Shown here one piece after another: positions 1-9,098 of a DNA stretch of 64,000 nt. Position 1 is the stretch's first letter; the number at the start of each line of letters is the position of its first letter. Location of the stretch: assembly GCA_013817245.1 (NCBI GenBank), contig JACDDA010000005.1, positions 158,921 to 222,920 on the forward strand. The letters are read 5' to 3'. The notes under the pieces were generated by a model. That model was not told the DNA's origin and ran no database searches. It was given only the letters and a program-made list of their open reading frames with translations. This DNA is from Gammaproteobacteria bacterium. Lineage in GTDB: Bacteria; Pseudomonadota; Gammaproteobacteria; HTCC5015. The position numbers and the translations under genes were made by a program.

Positions 1-271
1 CACCGCCCAATTTTCTGCCGGCGCTTACTTTGCGAATTAAATCGCGTTTATTGCCGGTTATATTGTCTAAATCGACGGCATTCTTTAAATCGGGCGTAGT
101 CCAGTTTGGCGTCCAGTGTTCAGCTTTAATGCCATCCATAAGATTTTGACGAAACACGACAACTTCTACTTCATACCAACGCGTTGTTGCTGGCTCGTTA
201 GTTTGTGCGAATGCTGTCCCGCATAAATTGAATAATAATCCGCTAACAATAAATAATAATCGAATAGACAT
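1..271 (-). CDS. CsiV-like secreted protein, partial (5' part only)
   Basis: Reading leftward from the ATG at 271 gives about 90 residues before the window edge, so only the N-terminus is present. The first 22 or so residues form a signal peptide (basic start, leucine/isoleucine-rich core, GTAFA|QT cleavage-like site). The mature part begins with a WYEVEVVVFRQ segment, which resembles the start of the peptidoglycan-binding CsiV family, whose gene sits beside mfd in Pseudomonas. The start codon overlaps the mfd stop by one base (TAATG), so the two genes are probably translationally coupled. The CsiV assignment rests on this short segment and on position, so it is tentative. Confidence 0.6.
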   Translation of the reverse strand, partial: MSIRLLFIVSGLLFNLCGTAFAQTNEPATTRWYEVEVVVFRQNLMDGIKAEHWTPNWTTPDLKNAVDLDNITGNKRDLIRKVSAGRKLGG

Positions 272-3200
272 TAGGCGGCTTCCTGATTGTGTAAAGGCAA
301 AAGGGTGGTTTCTATAAATTCAATACGACTATGAATGTCGTTGGTGGTCTTTTGGAAATTTAATTTAGTCTTGCCATTAAATTTGAATATTTTGGATTGT
401 AGCTGAATTAGCTTAATGAGTCTGTCGGGGTGAATATTCGGCTTTTCATCGAATAAGATATAACCCGCTTCTGCGTTTGCTTTAATTTCGCGTACGCCGA
501 TGACGCTCAGTTTCAAGCGCAATTCTGTAATAGCAAATAGATTTTGCGTAGCTTCCGGCAGCAAGCCAAATCGATCTATCATTTCAATTTTTAGCTCGCG
601 TAACATTTCGTTCGAATCCGCGCTGGCAATACGTTTGTAAATAACTAAACGTAAATGGACGTCAGGCACATAGGTGTCGGGAATTAGCGCTGTCACGCCT
701 AAATCAATTTCGCTATGAATGCGCGCGGGACCCTCTAAGTTAGGTTCTTTGCCGCTTTTTAAAGATGCGACGGCGCGTTCTAACATGTCGATATATAACG
801 TGTAACCGATTTCTTCAATTTGACCGCTTTGTTCTTGGCCTAATAGTTCGCCTGCGCCACGAATTTCTAAATCATGCGCGGCTAACGTAAAGCCTGCACC
901 TAAATCTTCTAATGATTCGATAGCTTCTAGACGTTTTTTGGCATCTGCAGTCATCACATTAGCAGGAGGCGTGAGTAAGTAAGCATACGCACGATGATGA
1001 GAACGCCCGACGCGCCCGCGCATTTGGTGTAATTGCGCAAGGCCAAATTTATCGGCGCGATTAATAATGATGGTATTGGCACTAGGCACATCGATACCGC
1101 TTTCGATAATGGTGGTGCATAACAATAAATTGCATCGCTGATGATAAAAATCTAGCATTACTTTTTCAAGTTCGCGTTCTGACATCTGGCCGTGCGCGAT
1201 ACCAATGCGGGCTTCGGGCAATAACTCATTGAGCTTTACCGCTTCACGTTCAATACTTTTAACTTCGTTATGCACAAAATAAATTTGACCGCCGCGTTTT
1301 AGTTCGCGTTGACACGCTTCGCTGATTAGGCTGTCTTGCCATTCACTGACAAATGTTTTAATCGCGAGACGTTTTTGGGGTGGCGTAGCAATAATCGATA
1401 AGTCACGTAAACCGGCCATTGCCATATTTAAAGTACGTGGAATGGGTGTTGCGGTTAACGTTAATACGTCGACTTCAGCGCGCAACGCTTTTAAACGTTC
1501 TTTGTGTTGCACACCAAAACGATGTTCTTCGTCAATAATGACAAGTCCTAAGTCTTTAAAAGCAATACCATTTTGAATGAGTTTATGCGTACCGATAACG
1601 ACATCAACTGTTCCTGCTGCTAAGGATTTTAAAACCTCAGCTTCTTCTTTAGCTGTGCCAAAACGCGATAAACATTCAATGCGTACTGGCCAGTCAGCGA
1701 AACGATCGCGGAAATTTTGGAAGTGTTGTTGCGCCAGCAGCGTAGTGGGTACCAAGATTGCCACTTGTTTTTGATCTTGTAATGCGGTGAAAGTGGCGCG
1801 CATTGCTACTTCCGTTTTACCAAAACCAACATCGCCACAAATGACGCGATCCATCGGTTTTCCAGAAATCATATCGCCAATCACCGCGTCAATAGCGGTT
1901 TGTTGGTCGGGTGTTTCTTCAAACGGAAATTGCGCCGCAAATGCGCTCATTTCATCTTCGCGCGGTTGGAAGGCAAAACCTTGACGCGCGGCGCGGCGTG
2001 CGTGCAAGTCTAATAATTCTGCCGCGATATCACGAATGCGTTTTGCTGCTTTACGTTTTATTTTTTGCCATTGATCGCTGCCTAAGCGATGCAATGGTGC
2101 ATTTTCCGGTGATGCACCGGTGTAGCGACTAATTAAGTACAGCGAGGCAACGGGTACATAAATGCGATCTCCGTCGGCATACTCTAATGTTAAAAATTCG
2201 GTGGTGATGCCTGCGATCGGAAAACTTTGTAAACCTAAATAACGACCGACACCATGTTCTTCGTGAACAACGGGCGCACCAATACTTAAATCAGTAAGAT
2301 TGGTAATAATCGCATCAGCGTCACGCCGTTGTCGCGCTAAACGTCGTCGCCGTTGTTGAGCGCGTTCGCCGTATAACTGCGGTTCAGTAATAATGGCGCA
2401 ATCATTTAATAATAAGCCTTCTTCCAACGGCCCTAACGTGATCGCAATGCGAGCGTCGCTGTGTAAAAAGTCTTGCCAGTTGTCTGCGCGTTTTGGAAAT
2501 AATTGCAGGCTGTGCAACCACTCTAAAAGTGATTCTCGTCTACCGGCTGATTCGCAAACGAATAAACACCGACCCTTAAATTGCTGCAAAAATGTTTGAA
2601 GTTTTTCACTAGGGCGTTCTGCACGGCGATCGAATAACACCGCCGGTGGATGCTGACTTTGCAAAGCAAAACTTGTGGCACCGCGATCAATGGGTTCAAA
2701 AGTTTGAATATGAATACGAGGGTAGTTTTGTAAATGCGCCTCGATGCTGCTGGGGTCTATATATAATTCATCAGGTTTTAATAATGGTCGTTCGATGTCA
2801 TGACCATATTGATCATAACGTTCAGCAATTTCTTGCCAAAATTGCGCTGCATTATGTTCAATTTGCGATTCGGTAATTAATAAAGTATTGGCCGGAAAAT
2901 AATCGAAGAGCGTGGCTAATGATTTAAAGAAAAGGGGTAAATAATATTCGCTGCCCGCCGCGGCGTGGCCATCGCTAATGTCGCGATAAATGGGATTGGC
3001 TTGTGGATTACCTTCGAAGCGATTGCGGTAAGTTTGGCGAAACTCGCTGATGCCACTGTCGTTAAGTGGAAATTCATGTGCGGGTAATAATTGAATGCTG
3101 TCGCAAGTGGTTTCTGAACGCTGCGTATTGGGATCAAAGGTGCGAATACTGTCGATATCATCATCTAAAAAATCGATGCGAAACGGCGTGTGACTGCCCA

Positions 3201-3732
3201 TTGGAAATAAATCGATCAATGAACCACGCACGCTAAATTCACCGTGTTCTAATACTTGCGAAACGGCTTGATAGCCTGCTGCAATTAATTGTGCGCGTAA
3301 AATTTCTGGTTTGATGTGTTGGTTTTGTTGTAATGAAAATACATGACCTTGAATAAAAGAGGCCGGTGCTAAACGTTGCATTAAACTTGCAGCCGATACC
3401 ACTAAAATGCCGTGTTGCATCTGTGGTAATTGATAAAGACTGCGCAAACGTTCGGAAACAATATCTTGATGAGGTGAGAAATGATCGTAAGGTAAAGTTT
3501 CCCAATCGGGAAAATGTAATAAAGGAATGTCGCTGTCTTGTAGGAAAAATCGCAAACTTAATTCGAGTTTATGTGCATGTTGCACATCGTCGGCAATCAC
3601 GACGCATAATCGTTGCGCTTGTTTGGCGATATCTGCAATCGCAAGGCTATAAGCATCGCCATAAAGCTGCCCCAGCACGATCTGTTTACCAGGTGCGCGT
3701 GGTAGATCCGGTAAACGAAATAATGCGGACAT
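271..3732 (-). CDS. mfd: Transcription-repair coupling factor Mfd
   Basis: The 1153-residue product has the usual length for Mfd, which removes RNA polymerase stalled at DNA lesions and recruits UvrA. The UvrB-like N-terminal region (PDWETLPYDHFSPH) is followed by a CarD-like RNA polymerase-interaction domain around residue 490 (VHEEHGVGRYLGL). The RecG-type helicase motor follows, with Walker A GDVGFGKTE, a DEEH box and the motif VI region QMRGRVGRS, and the C-terminal TRCF domain is complete. Translation starts at an ATG, and a likely extended -10 promoter lies about 40 bp upstream. A CsiV-like gene follows with a one-base overlap. No disruption was seen. Confidence 0.98.
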   Translation of the reverse strand: MSALFRLPDLPRAPGKQIVLGQLYGDAYSLAIADIAKQAQRLCVVIADDVQHAHKLELSLRFFLQDSDIPLLHFPDWETLPYDHFSPHQDIVSERLRSLYQLPQMQHGILVVSAASLMQRLAPASFIQGHVFSLQQNQHIKPEILRAQLIAAGYQAVSQVLEHGEFSVRGSLIDLFPMGSHTPFRIDFLDDDIDSIRTFDPNTQRSETTCDSIQLLPAHEFPLNDSGISEFRQTYRNRFEGNPQANPIYRDISDGHAAAGSEYYLPLFFKSLATLFDYFPANTLLITESQIEHNAAQFWQEIAERYDQYGHDIERPLLKPDELYIDPSSIEAHLQNYPRIHIQTFEPIDRGATSFALQSQHPPAVLFDRRAERPSEKLQTFLQQFKGRCLFVCESAGRRESLLEWLHSLQLFPKRADNWQDFLHSDARIAITLGPLEEGLLLNDCAIITEPQLYGERAQQRRRRLARQRRDADAIITNLTDLSIGAPVVHEEHGVGRYLGLQSFPIAGITTEFLTLEYADGDRIYVPVASLYLISRYTGASPENAPLHRLGSDQWQKIKRKAAKRIRDIAAELLDLHARRAARQGFAFQPREDEMSAFAAQFPFEETPDQQTAIDAVIGDMISGKPMDRVICGDVGFGKTEVAMRATFTALQDQKQVAILVPTTLLAQQHFQNFRDRFADWPVRIECLSRFGTAKEEAEVLKSLAAGTVDVVIGTHKLIQNGIAFKDLGLVIIDEEHRFGVQHKERLKALRAEVDVLTLTATPIPRTLNMAMAGLRDLSIIATPPQKRLAIKTFVSEWQDSLISEACQRELKRGGQIYFVHNEVKSIEREAVKLNELLPEARIGIAHGQMSERELEKVMLDFYHQRCNLLLCTTIIESGIDVPSANTIIINRADKFGLAQLHQMRGRVGRSHHRAYAYLLTPPANVMTADAKKRLEAIESLEDLGAGFTLAAHDLEIRGAGELLGQEQSGQIEEIGYTLYIDMLERAVASLKSGKEPNLEGPARIHSEIDLGVTALIPDTYVPDVHLRLVIYKRIASADSNEMLRELKIEMIDRFGLLPEATQNLFAITELRLKLSVIGVREIKANAEAGYILFDEKPNIHPDRLIKLIQLQSKIFKFNGKTKLNFQKTTNDIHSRIEFIETTLLPLHNQEAA

Positions 3733-3767
3733 GCTTTAATTCAGCGAGTTAAAAGTTATGGGAGCGC

Positions 3768-3776
3768 AGTATAACA
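3768..3776 (-). promoter_or_regulatory. Candidate extended -10 promoter for mfd
   Basis: On the minus strand the 92-bp gap upstream of mfd contains TGTTATACT, an extended -10 (TGn plus TATACT). No convincing -35 hexamer is present at the normal distance, as is typical for extended -10 promoters. It would give mfd a transcript independent of aguB. Confidence 0.4.
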
Positions 3777-3823
3777 TCGCGCTTTGGCAGATTTGATGTC
3801 AGATTTGATGAATAAATAAGGAC

Positions 3824-4711
3824 TTAATCGAGATAACGGGATAATAAACCTTGATAAGCATCAATGCGGCGATCACGGAAATACGGCCAGATGCGGCGCA
3901 GATTTTCGCAGCGCGCGGTGTCGATATCGGCGATTAAGACGTTGGCTTGTGCATCGGCACGCGCCAGCATTTCACCTTGTGGCCCGCAAATAAAACTATG
4001 TCCCCAAAATTGATTGCCCTCGGTGCGGCCAGTAGGATCGGGTTCTAAGCCAACGCGATTGCAGGCGATGACGGGTAAATTATTCGCTACTGCGTGACCC
4101 CGTTGCACAATCGTCCATGCTTCTAATTGGCGATCATGTTCCAGATTGATATCACTAGGATCCCAACCAATCGCGGTGGGATAAATTAATAATTCGGCAC
4201 CGGCTAACGCCATTAAACGCGCCGCTTCTGGATACCATTGATCCCAGCAAACTAATACGCCTAAACGGCCGAGTGACGTTTTAATCGGCGTGAAACCTAA
4301 ATCGCCCGGCGTGAAATAAAATTTTTCGTTGTAACCTGGATCATCAGGAATATGCATTTTGCGATAAATGCCGGCGATGCTGCCGTCTTGTTCTAATACA
4401 ACCGCCGTGTTGTGATATAAACCGATCGCGCGTTTTTCAAAAATAGAAGTGACGATAACGGTTTTGGTTTCGCGCGCAAGTTGTGCAAGTGTTTGCACGG
4501 TTTCGCCGTCGATACTTTCGGCCAAATTAAAATAATCAGTCGTTTGATAATGACAAAAATAGCGGCTGCGATGTAATTCAGGCAACACGATTAATTGCGC
4601 GCCTTGCGCGGCAGCTGCGCGAATGCCTTTTATACTTACCGCAAGATTTTCAGCGGCATCATCGCTGCACGCGTGTTGAATAGCGGCTACTCGTAAGTTT
4701 GCGGTATTCAT
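3824..4711 (-). CDS. aguB: N-carbamoylputrescine amidase
   Basis: A 295-residue nitrilase-superfamily enzyme that hydrolyses N-carbamoylputrescine to putrescine, CO2 and ammonia. The three catalytic positions are visible: Glu in VLPELHRSRYF, Lys in YRKMHIPDD and Cys in VCWDQWYPEAAR. The PDDPGYNEKFYFTPGD stretch is typical of AguB within the nitrilase family. It starts 22 bp after the agmatine deiminase gene on the same strand, so the two probably form one operon performing consecutive steps from agmatine to putrescine. No arginine decarboxylase was seen in the window, so the source of agmatine is unknown here. Confidence 0.95.
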   Translation of the reverse strand: MNTANLRVAAIQHACSDDAAENLAVSIKGIRAAAAQGAQLIVLPELHRSRYFCHYQTTDYFNLAESIDGETVQTLAQLARETKTVIVTSIFEKRAIGLYHNTAVVLEQDGSIAGIYRKMHIPDDPGYNEKFYFTPGDLGFTPIKTSLGRLGVLVCWDQWYPEAARLMALAGAELLIYPTAIGWDPSDINLEHDRQLEAWTIVQRGHAVANNLPVIACNRVGLEPDPTGRTEGNQFWGHSFICGPQGEMLARADAQANVLIADIDTARCENLRRIWPYFRDRRIDAYQGLLSRYLD

Positions 4712-4733
4712 GAGATATCTCGTGTATGGTTAT

Positions 4734-5795
4734 TTATGACAGTGATTTCGTAACAAGTGTGCCACGCGGCAATTGCATGGTTAAACAATGAATGCCGCCG
4801 TTTTGTTCTACTAAAGGCCGGCTATCGATAGGAATCATTTTCCGATTTGGAAACGCGCTTTGTAAACGTTGCATCGCGACTGCGTCGTTAGGATCACCAA
4901 AACTCGGCACTAACACTGCATTATTAATAATTAAAAAATTGGCGTAACTTGCCGGTAAACGGCGATCATCTTCGCTACTGCCAATGCGTGATGGTAATGG
5001 TAAAGGGATGCACTCATACGCTTGATCTTGAATATTACGTAACGCTTTTAATTCGGTTTCTAGTGCTTGCATAGATGCAAAATGACTATCAGCAGTATCT
5101 TCGCAGCTGGCGTATAAAATTTGTTGGCTGTTAGTAAAGCGCGCGAGATTATCAATATGACCATCGGTATCGTCGCCTTCTAACCACGCATTTTCAATCC
5201 AATGTGTTTGTTGAATGCCTAAAGTTTGCTGAAATGTTTGTTCCCAATCTTCGCGCTTAAAACCGCCGCGCGTAGCAGTGAGTAGGCACGTGGTGGTCGT
5301 TAATAAACTGCCTTGACCATTGCTATCAATGCCGCCGCCTTCAAGAATGCGATCTTGCGCTAATAAAGGCGCTTTAAAGATGCTTTGTTCTGCTAAACGC
5401 TGCACTAATAATGAATCATCTTGATGCGGATATTTGCCGCCCCAACCGTTAAATTGATAATTGATTAATTGCGTTGCCTGCGCATTGAAGATGGTTAATG
5501 GCCCTGAGTCTCGTGCCCACGTGTCGTTGCTAGGTGCAATGCTTAACCATAAGCGATTCGGTGGTAAGTTTAAACGCGCTAGTCGCTTCGTTAGATAGTT
5601 CAGATGTTCTTGATCATAAGCAACCACTAAAGCAATTTCTTCAGCAGCAATAGCGCTAATCATTTGCTCGAATACAGGTTCAACGCGATCTAATAATGGC
5701 GCCCAATCAGAATTAGGATGTGGCCAAATTAATAATACACCATCCTGTGGATGCCATTCGGCAGGCAGCACAGCGGTAGGAGGGATAGCAGACAT
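4734..5795 (-). CDS. aguA: Agmatine deiminase
   Basis: A 353-residue member of the guanidino-group-modifying enzyme family that converts agmatine to N-carbamoylputrescine and ammonia. Recognisable motifs are PAEWHPQDGVLLIWPH at the N-terminus, TWARDSGP, EGDDTDGHIDN carrying the catalytic Asp/His region, and the nucleophilic Cys in GGIHCLT near the C-terminus. Length is close to other bacterial AguA proteins. The next gene downstream is aguB. A conserved secreted protein gene ends 41 bp upstream on the same strand and may belong to the same transcript, though no functional tie is evident. Confidence 0.95.
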   Translation of the reverse strand: MSAIPPTAVLPAEWHPQDGVLLIWPHPNSDWAPLLDRVEPVFEQMISAIAAEEIALVVAYDQEHLNYLTKRLARLNLPPNRLWLSIAPSNDTWARDSGPLTIFNAQATQLINYQFNGWGGKYPHQDDSLLVQRLAEQSIFKAPLLAQDRILEGGGIDSNGQGSLLTTTTCLLTATRGGFKREDWEQTFQQTLGIQQTHWIENAWLEGDDTDGHIDNLARFTNSQQILYASCEDTADSHFASMQALETELKALRNIQDQAYECIPLPLPSRIGSSEDDRRLPASYANFLIINNAVLVPSFGDPNDAVAMQRLQSAFPNRKMIPIDSRPLVEQNGGIHCLTMQLPRGTLVTKSLS

Positions 5796-5836
5796 TGAAC
5801 CTTAGCCTTTTAGTTTAAATACCAAACTCAATTATA

Positions 5837-6364
5837 TTAACGACGTAACGAAGGTGTGTTTTCGAAAGATTCAAAACCGCTGGGCATGTCTTCTTGCATT
5901 GCATCACTGTTAGCGGGCGCAGGGTTTTCAGTCGCCGTGTCGTTCATGCTGCCTTCGTTGGATAGTGCATTAGTGCTTTCATCAAAAGGCACGGGCACTG
6001 CGTTATCAACCGGTGCGGCAACAGCAGGCGCCGATGTAGATGAATTAGCGGGTTGGGCGGGCGGTAAAGCCAAGCCACTTGATGTGTTATTAACCGGTAA
6101 TGACACGTTACGATTATCAAGAACCCTAATAAAGGAATGCACGACGTGGTCGTATTCAAAAACCACTTCAAATTCGTTGTAAATCCAGCGAGTGATAGGG
6201 GGTTGTCCTACCGGCCCTTCAACCGATAAAGGCCCGCCAAATTGTTGCTCCACCGCCATTTTTTCGATACCGCGTGTGGGTAATTTAGCGGCGAAGGCTA
6301 AAGGAGTGAAGGCGCAAACACTGAGTATGCTGAGTGCAAGGGCATAGCAGCTTGGTTTCCACAT
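5837..6364 (-). CDS. Conserved secreted protein of unknown function
   Basis: A 175-residue protein starting with a Sec signal peptide (MWKPSCYALALSILSVCAF, AFA|AK cleavage-like site). The first half of the mature protein holds a compact conserved block (RGIEKMAVEQQFGGP, GQPPITRWIYNEF, VVFEYDHVVHSFI) like a family of short periplasmic proteins in other gammaproteobacteria that has no assigned role. The second half is low-complexity, rich in Ala, Pro, Asn and Ser, and probably unstructured. The gene precedes aguA by 41 bp on the same strand. Its own promoter should lie in the 147-bp gap before lolC, which contains a perfect inverted repeat. Confidence 0.75.
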   Translation of the reverse strand: MWKPSCYALALSILSVCAFTPLAFAAKLPTRGIEKMAVEQQFGGPLSVEGPVGQPPITRWIYNEFEVVFEYDHVVHSFIRVLDNRNVSLPVNNTSSGLALPPAQPANSSTSAPAVAAPVDNAVPVPFDESTNALSNEGSMNDTATENPAPANSDAMQEDMPSGFESFENTPSLRR

Positions 6365-6398
6365 AAGGGCAATTCCTGATTCTAATAAGTAAGTTAGA

Positions 6399-6420
6399 CA
6401 AACTATAGCAGCATAGTTTG
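6399..6420. promoter_or_regulatory. Perfect 8-bp inverted repeat in a divergent intergenic region
   Basis: CAAACTAT and ATAGTTTG are exact reverse complements separated by AGCAGC. They lie between the divergent secreted-protein gene (start 6364) and lolC (start 6512). The right arm overlaps TTGCGT (6418-6423), which stands 17 bp from TATAGG (6441-6446), a weak candidate promoter reading into lolC. This could be an operator; no T-tract follows that would suggest a terminator. Confidence 0.4.
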
Positions 6421-6511
6421 CGTGAAAATAGTTATCTATATATAGGTACGTAATAGGATAGCGAAGCGCGTGCAGATTCGCGTCTAGATTGGGGCAGGGC
6501 TTTATGCTCTA

Positions 6512-7768
6512 ATGCGCCCCATGTTTCGCCCTCTTGAATGTTTCATTGGTCTACGCTACACCCGCGCTAAGCGGCGTAATCACTTTATTTCTTTCATTTC
6601 AGTTATTTCTATTCTGGGTATCGCGCTGGGTGTAATGACCTTGATTACCGTGATTTCAGTCATGAATGGTTTTGAATTGGAATTACGCACGCGCATTCTC
6701 AGTATGGCATCACATGCCACTATCGCACGTTACGCGGATTCACTTGATAACTGGCAGATGGTAGCCGGCACTGCAGAAGAACATCCCGATGTGGTCGCGG
6801 CTGCGCCTTATATCGAAGGCGAAGTGATGTTAAGCAATGGTCGACGTGTCAGCGGTGCTATTTTGCGCGGCGTAGTGCCTGCGCGCGAAGAAAAAGTAGC
6901 CGATATCGCGGATAAAATGTTGGCAGGTCGTTTAAGTGATTTAGCGCCCGGTGAGTTTGATATCGCGCTGGGTTCTGAGTTAGCGGCGCTAATGGATGTC
7001 AAAGTGGGCGATACCGTGACGGTGATTACCCCGCAAGCTACCGCCACGCCGGTGGGCGTGTTGCCGCGTTTAAAACGTTTTACGGTGAGCGGTATTTTTG
7101 AAATTGGTATGTATGAATATGATCGCTCGCTGGCATTTATACATATTGATGATGCATCACGTTTATTACGTATGGGTGATGGCGTGACGGGCGTGCGTTT
7201 AAAGCTGAATGATATGTTTAAAGCTCGCCAAGTGGTGGCGGATCTTAACGAACGTTTTGGTGATAATTATTGGGTTAGTGATTGGACGCGACAACATGCG
7301 AATTTTTTTAGCGCGATTCAAACCGAACGGCGCGTGATGTTTATTATTTTAACGCTGATTTTAACAGTAGCTGCTTTTAATCTGGTTTCTACTTTAGTGA
7401 TGGTAGTGACAGACAAACAAAGTGATATCGCCGTATTGCGCACATTAGGCATGACCCCGATGGGTATTATGAAAGTGTTTATGGTGCAAGGTGTATTGAT
7501 TGGTTTAGTAGGCGCTGTTGCCGGTGTTATCGGCGGTGTTATTCTGGCGTTGAACGTGGAACGCATAGTGGCTTTTTTAGAACATCTATTGCAGGTACAG
7601 TTTTTATCACCGGACGTATATTACATCAGTAAATTACCCTCGCAATTATATTGGGGCGATGTTGCTTTAATTGGTTGTGTGGCGTTTGTGTTATCCGTGA
7701 TTGCTACTTTATATCCTGCGTGGCGCGCCAGTCGCATTCAGCCTGCTGAGGCGTTGCGTTATGAGTAA
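6512..7768 (+). CDS. Lipoprotein-releasing system permease (LolC/LolE/LolF type)
   Basis: A 418-residue inner-membrane permease that, with LolD, extracts outer-membrane lipoproteins from the inner membrane for LolA. The family signature is clear: N-terminal [20 protein letters not shown], a first membrane helix ending [18 protein letters not shown], a large periplasmic domain, then three C-terminal helices with the FtsX-like [16 protein letters not shown] motif. Another ATG lies at 6521, three codons in, and neither has a strong ribosome site. Only one permease gene is present next to lolD, so this is probably the single LolF-type permease that works as a homodimer, rather than one half of a LolC/LolE pair. 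Confidence 0.93.
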   Translation: MRPMFRPLECFIGLRYTRAKRRNHFISFISVISILGIALGVMTLITVISVMNGFELELRTRILSMASHATIARYADSLDNWQMVAGTAEEHPDVVAAAPYIEGEVMLSNGRRVSGAILRGVVPAREEKVADIADKMLAGRLSDLAPGEFDIALGSELAALMDVKVGDTVTVITPQATATPVGVLPRLKRFTVSGIFEIGMYEYDRSLAFIHIDDASRLLRMGDGVTGVRLKLNDMFKARQVVADLNERFGDNYWVSDWTRQHANFFSAIQTERRVMFIILTLILTVAAFNLVSTLVMVVTDKQSDIAVLRTLGMTPMGIMKVFMVQGVLIGLVGAVAGVIGGVILALNVERIVAFLEHLLQVQFLSPDVYYISKLPSQLYWGDVALIGCVAFVLSVIATLYPAWRASRIQPAEALRYE

Positions 7769-8441
7769 CGTTATTTTGCAATGTGTAGGTTTGCAAAAAA
7801 CCTATTTTGAATTAGCGCAGCCGGTTGAAGTACTGAAAAATTTTGATCTGAGTATTCAAGCCGGAGAACAAGTTGCGATTGTGGGTGCATCAGGTTCTGG
7901 GAAAAGTACCTTATTACATTTGTTAGGTGGTTTAGATACGCCGACGGCTGGCGCTGTTTATTTAGATGGCGTGGATTTAGCAAAAACAAATGAAGTCACG
8001 CGCAGTCGTTTGCGCAATCAACGCTTGGGCTTTGTTTATCAATTTCATCATTTGTTGCCAGAGTTTACTGCTGTAGAAAACGTGGCAATGCCTTTGTTAA
8101 TTCGCGGTGATAATGTTGAGCAAGCGCGTCAACAAGCCGTGCAAATATTGCAACAAGTGGGTTTGGGTCAACGTTTAGAGCATAAACCAGCAGAGCTTTC
8201 CGGTGGTGAACGTCAGCGCGCGGCAATTGCGCGTGCGTTAGTAACAAAACCAAGTTGTGTCTTAGCGGATGAACCTACGGGCAATTTAGATCGTCGACAT
8301 GCACAACAAGTGTATGATGAATTGCTGCGTTTAAATCAAGAATACAATGTTGCATTGATTGTAGTGACGCACGATATGGAACTCGCCAATCGTATGCAGC
8401 GCGTCTTAGAGTTAAAAGAAGGTAGTTTAGTTAGTAATTAA
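7761..8441 (+). CDS. lolD: Lipoprotein-releasing system ATP-binding protein LolD
   Basis: A 226-residue ABC ATPase that powers the adjacent permease. Walker A (GASGSGKST), signature ([15 protein letters not shown]), Walker B ([12 protein letters not shown]) and the H-loop (VVTHD) are all intact. The reading frame is open further upstream, but the family start is [15 protein letters not shown], so the ATG at 7761 is chosen. This start lies inside the end of the permease gene (8-base overlap), which implies coupled translation. The 3' end overlaps the convergent DUF2062 gene by four bases. Confidence 0.96.
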   Translation: MSNVILQCVGLQKTYFELAQPVEVLKNFDLSIQAGEQVAIVGASGSGKSTLLHLLGGLDTPTAGAVYLDGVDLAKTNEVTRSRLRNQRLGFVYQFHHLLPEFTAVENVAMPLLIRGDNVEQARQQAVQILQQVGLGQRLEHKPAELSGGERQRAAIARALVTKPSCVLADEPTGNLDRRHAQQVYDELLRLNQEYNVALIVVTHDMELANRMQRVLELKEGSLVSN

Positions 8442-9004
8442 GGCTGTTTGAGATTCGCTTTTTTGCGATTCGCGCGTAAGCGAATCCGAATGCGTTGTAA
8501 TAATTTACGATCTTTTAATCGTTGCAGAATATGCAGATGCCATAAGGCTCGAACGGTGAAAAACCCGAGGAAGGCACTGCCACACGCCATTACAAAACAA
8601 CCTAATAAAAATGGTCGCCAGCGGTGACGTAATTCTAAAAATAACCAATCGGGACTCAGTTGAAAATTAAAAGCTTGTGCCGGGATTGATAAAAGTGACG
8701 CTCCCACTTTATAAGCCAAATAAAAAAGTGGCGCGGTGGTAAGCGGATTGGTTAACCACACGCCTGCGATGGCAATGGGTAAATTAACCCGCAATAAAAT
8801 AGCAAATAATGCAGCGGGCAACATTTGAAACGGAATAGGCACAAAAGCAAAAAATAAACCGACGGCAACACCACCAGGAAGCGAACGCCGATTGATGTGC
8901 CATAAATTAGGATCATGCAAAAGCGTGCCTAACCATTGCAACGAGGCATGGTTACGAACTTGTTCGGGTGTGGGTAAATATCGTTTGAACCAGTTTTTCG
9001 GCAT
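8438..9004 (-). CDS. DUF2062 family membrane protein
   Basis: A 188-residue inner-membrane protein of the DUF2062 family. The conserved core is [21 protein letters not shown] followed by [18 protein letters not shown], with hydrophobic segments around residues 45-65, 70-90 and 135-155. The C-terminus is strongly basic ([14 protein letters not shown]). The frame extends to a TTG at 9010 but the ATG at 9004 is the better start. Its position between lol genes and comEC on the opposite strand is the same as in several gammaproteobacteria. Its biochemical function is unknown. Confidence 0.88.
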   Translation of the reverse strand: MPKNWFKRYLPTPEQVRNHASLQWLGTLLHDPNLWHINRRSLPGGVAVGLFFAFVPIPFQMLPAALFAILLRVNLPIAIAGVWLTNPLTTAPLFYLAYKVGASLLSIPAQAFNFQLSPDWLFLELRHRWRPFLLGCFVMACGSAFLGFFTVRALWHLHILQRLKDRKLLQRIRIRLRANRKKANLKQP

Positions 9005-9098
9005 AATCAATTTATCGGGTTAAACCATCTATCTCGTGAAGGCTATATTGTTAAGCATACAGAGCATATGTAAACAATACATGAAGTGACAGGATGTC

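Noticed and set aside
3366..3752. 128-codon plus-strand frame opposite mfd
   Set aside because: It lies wholly against the 5' end of mfd, has no recognisable motif and mirrors its codons. It is an antisense shadow.
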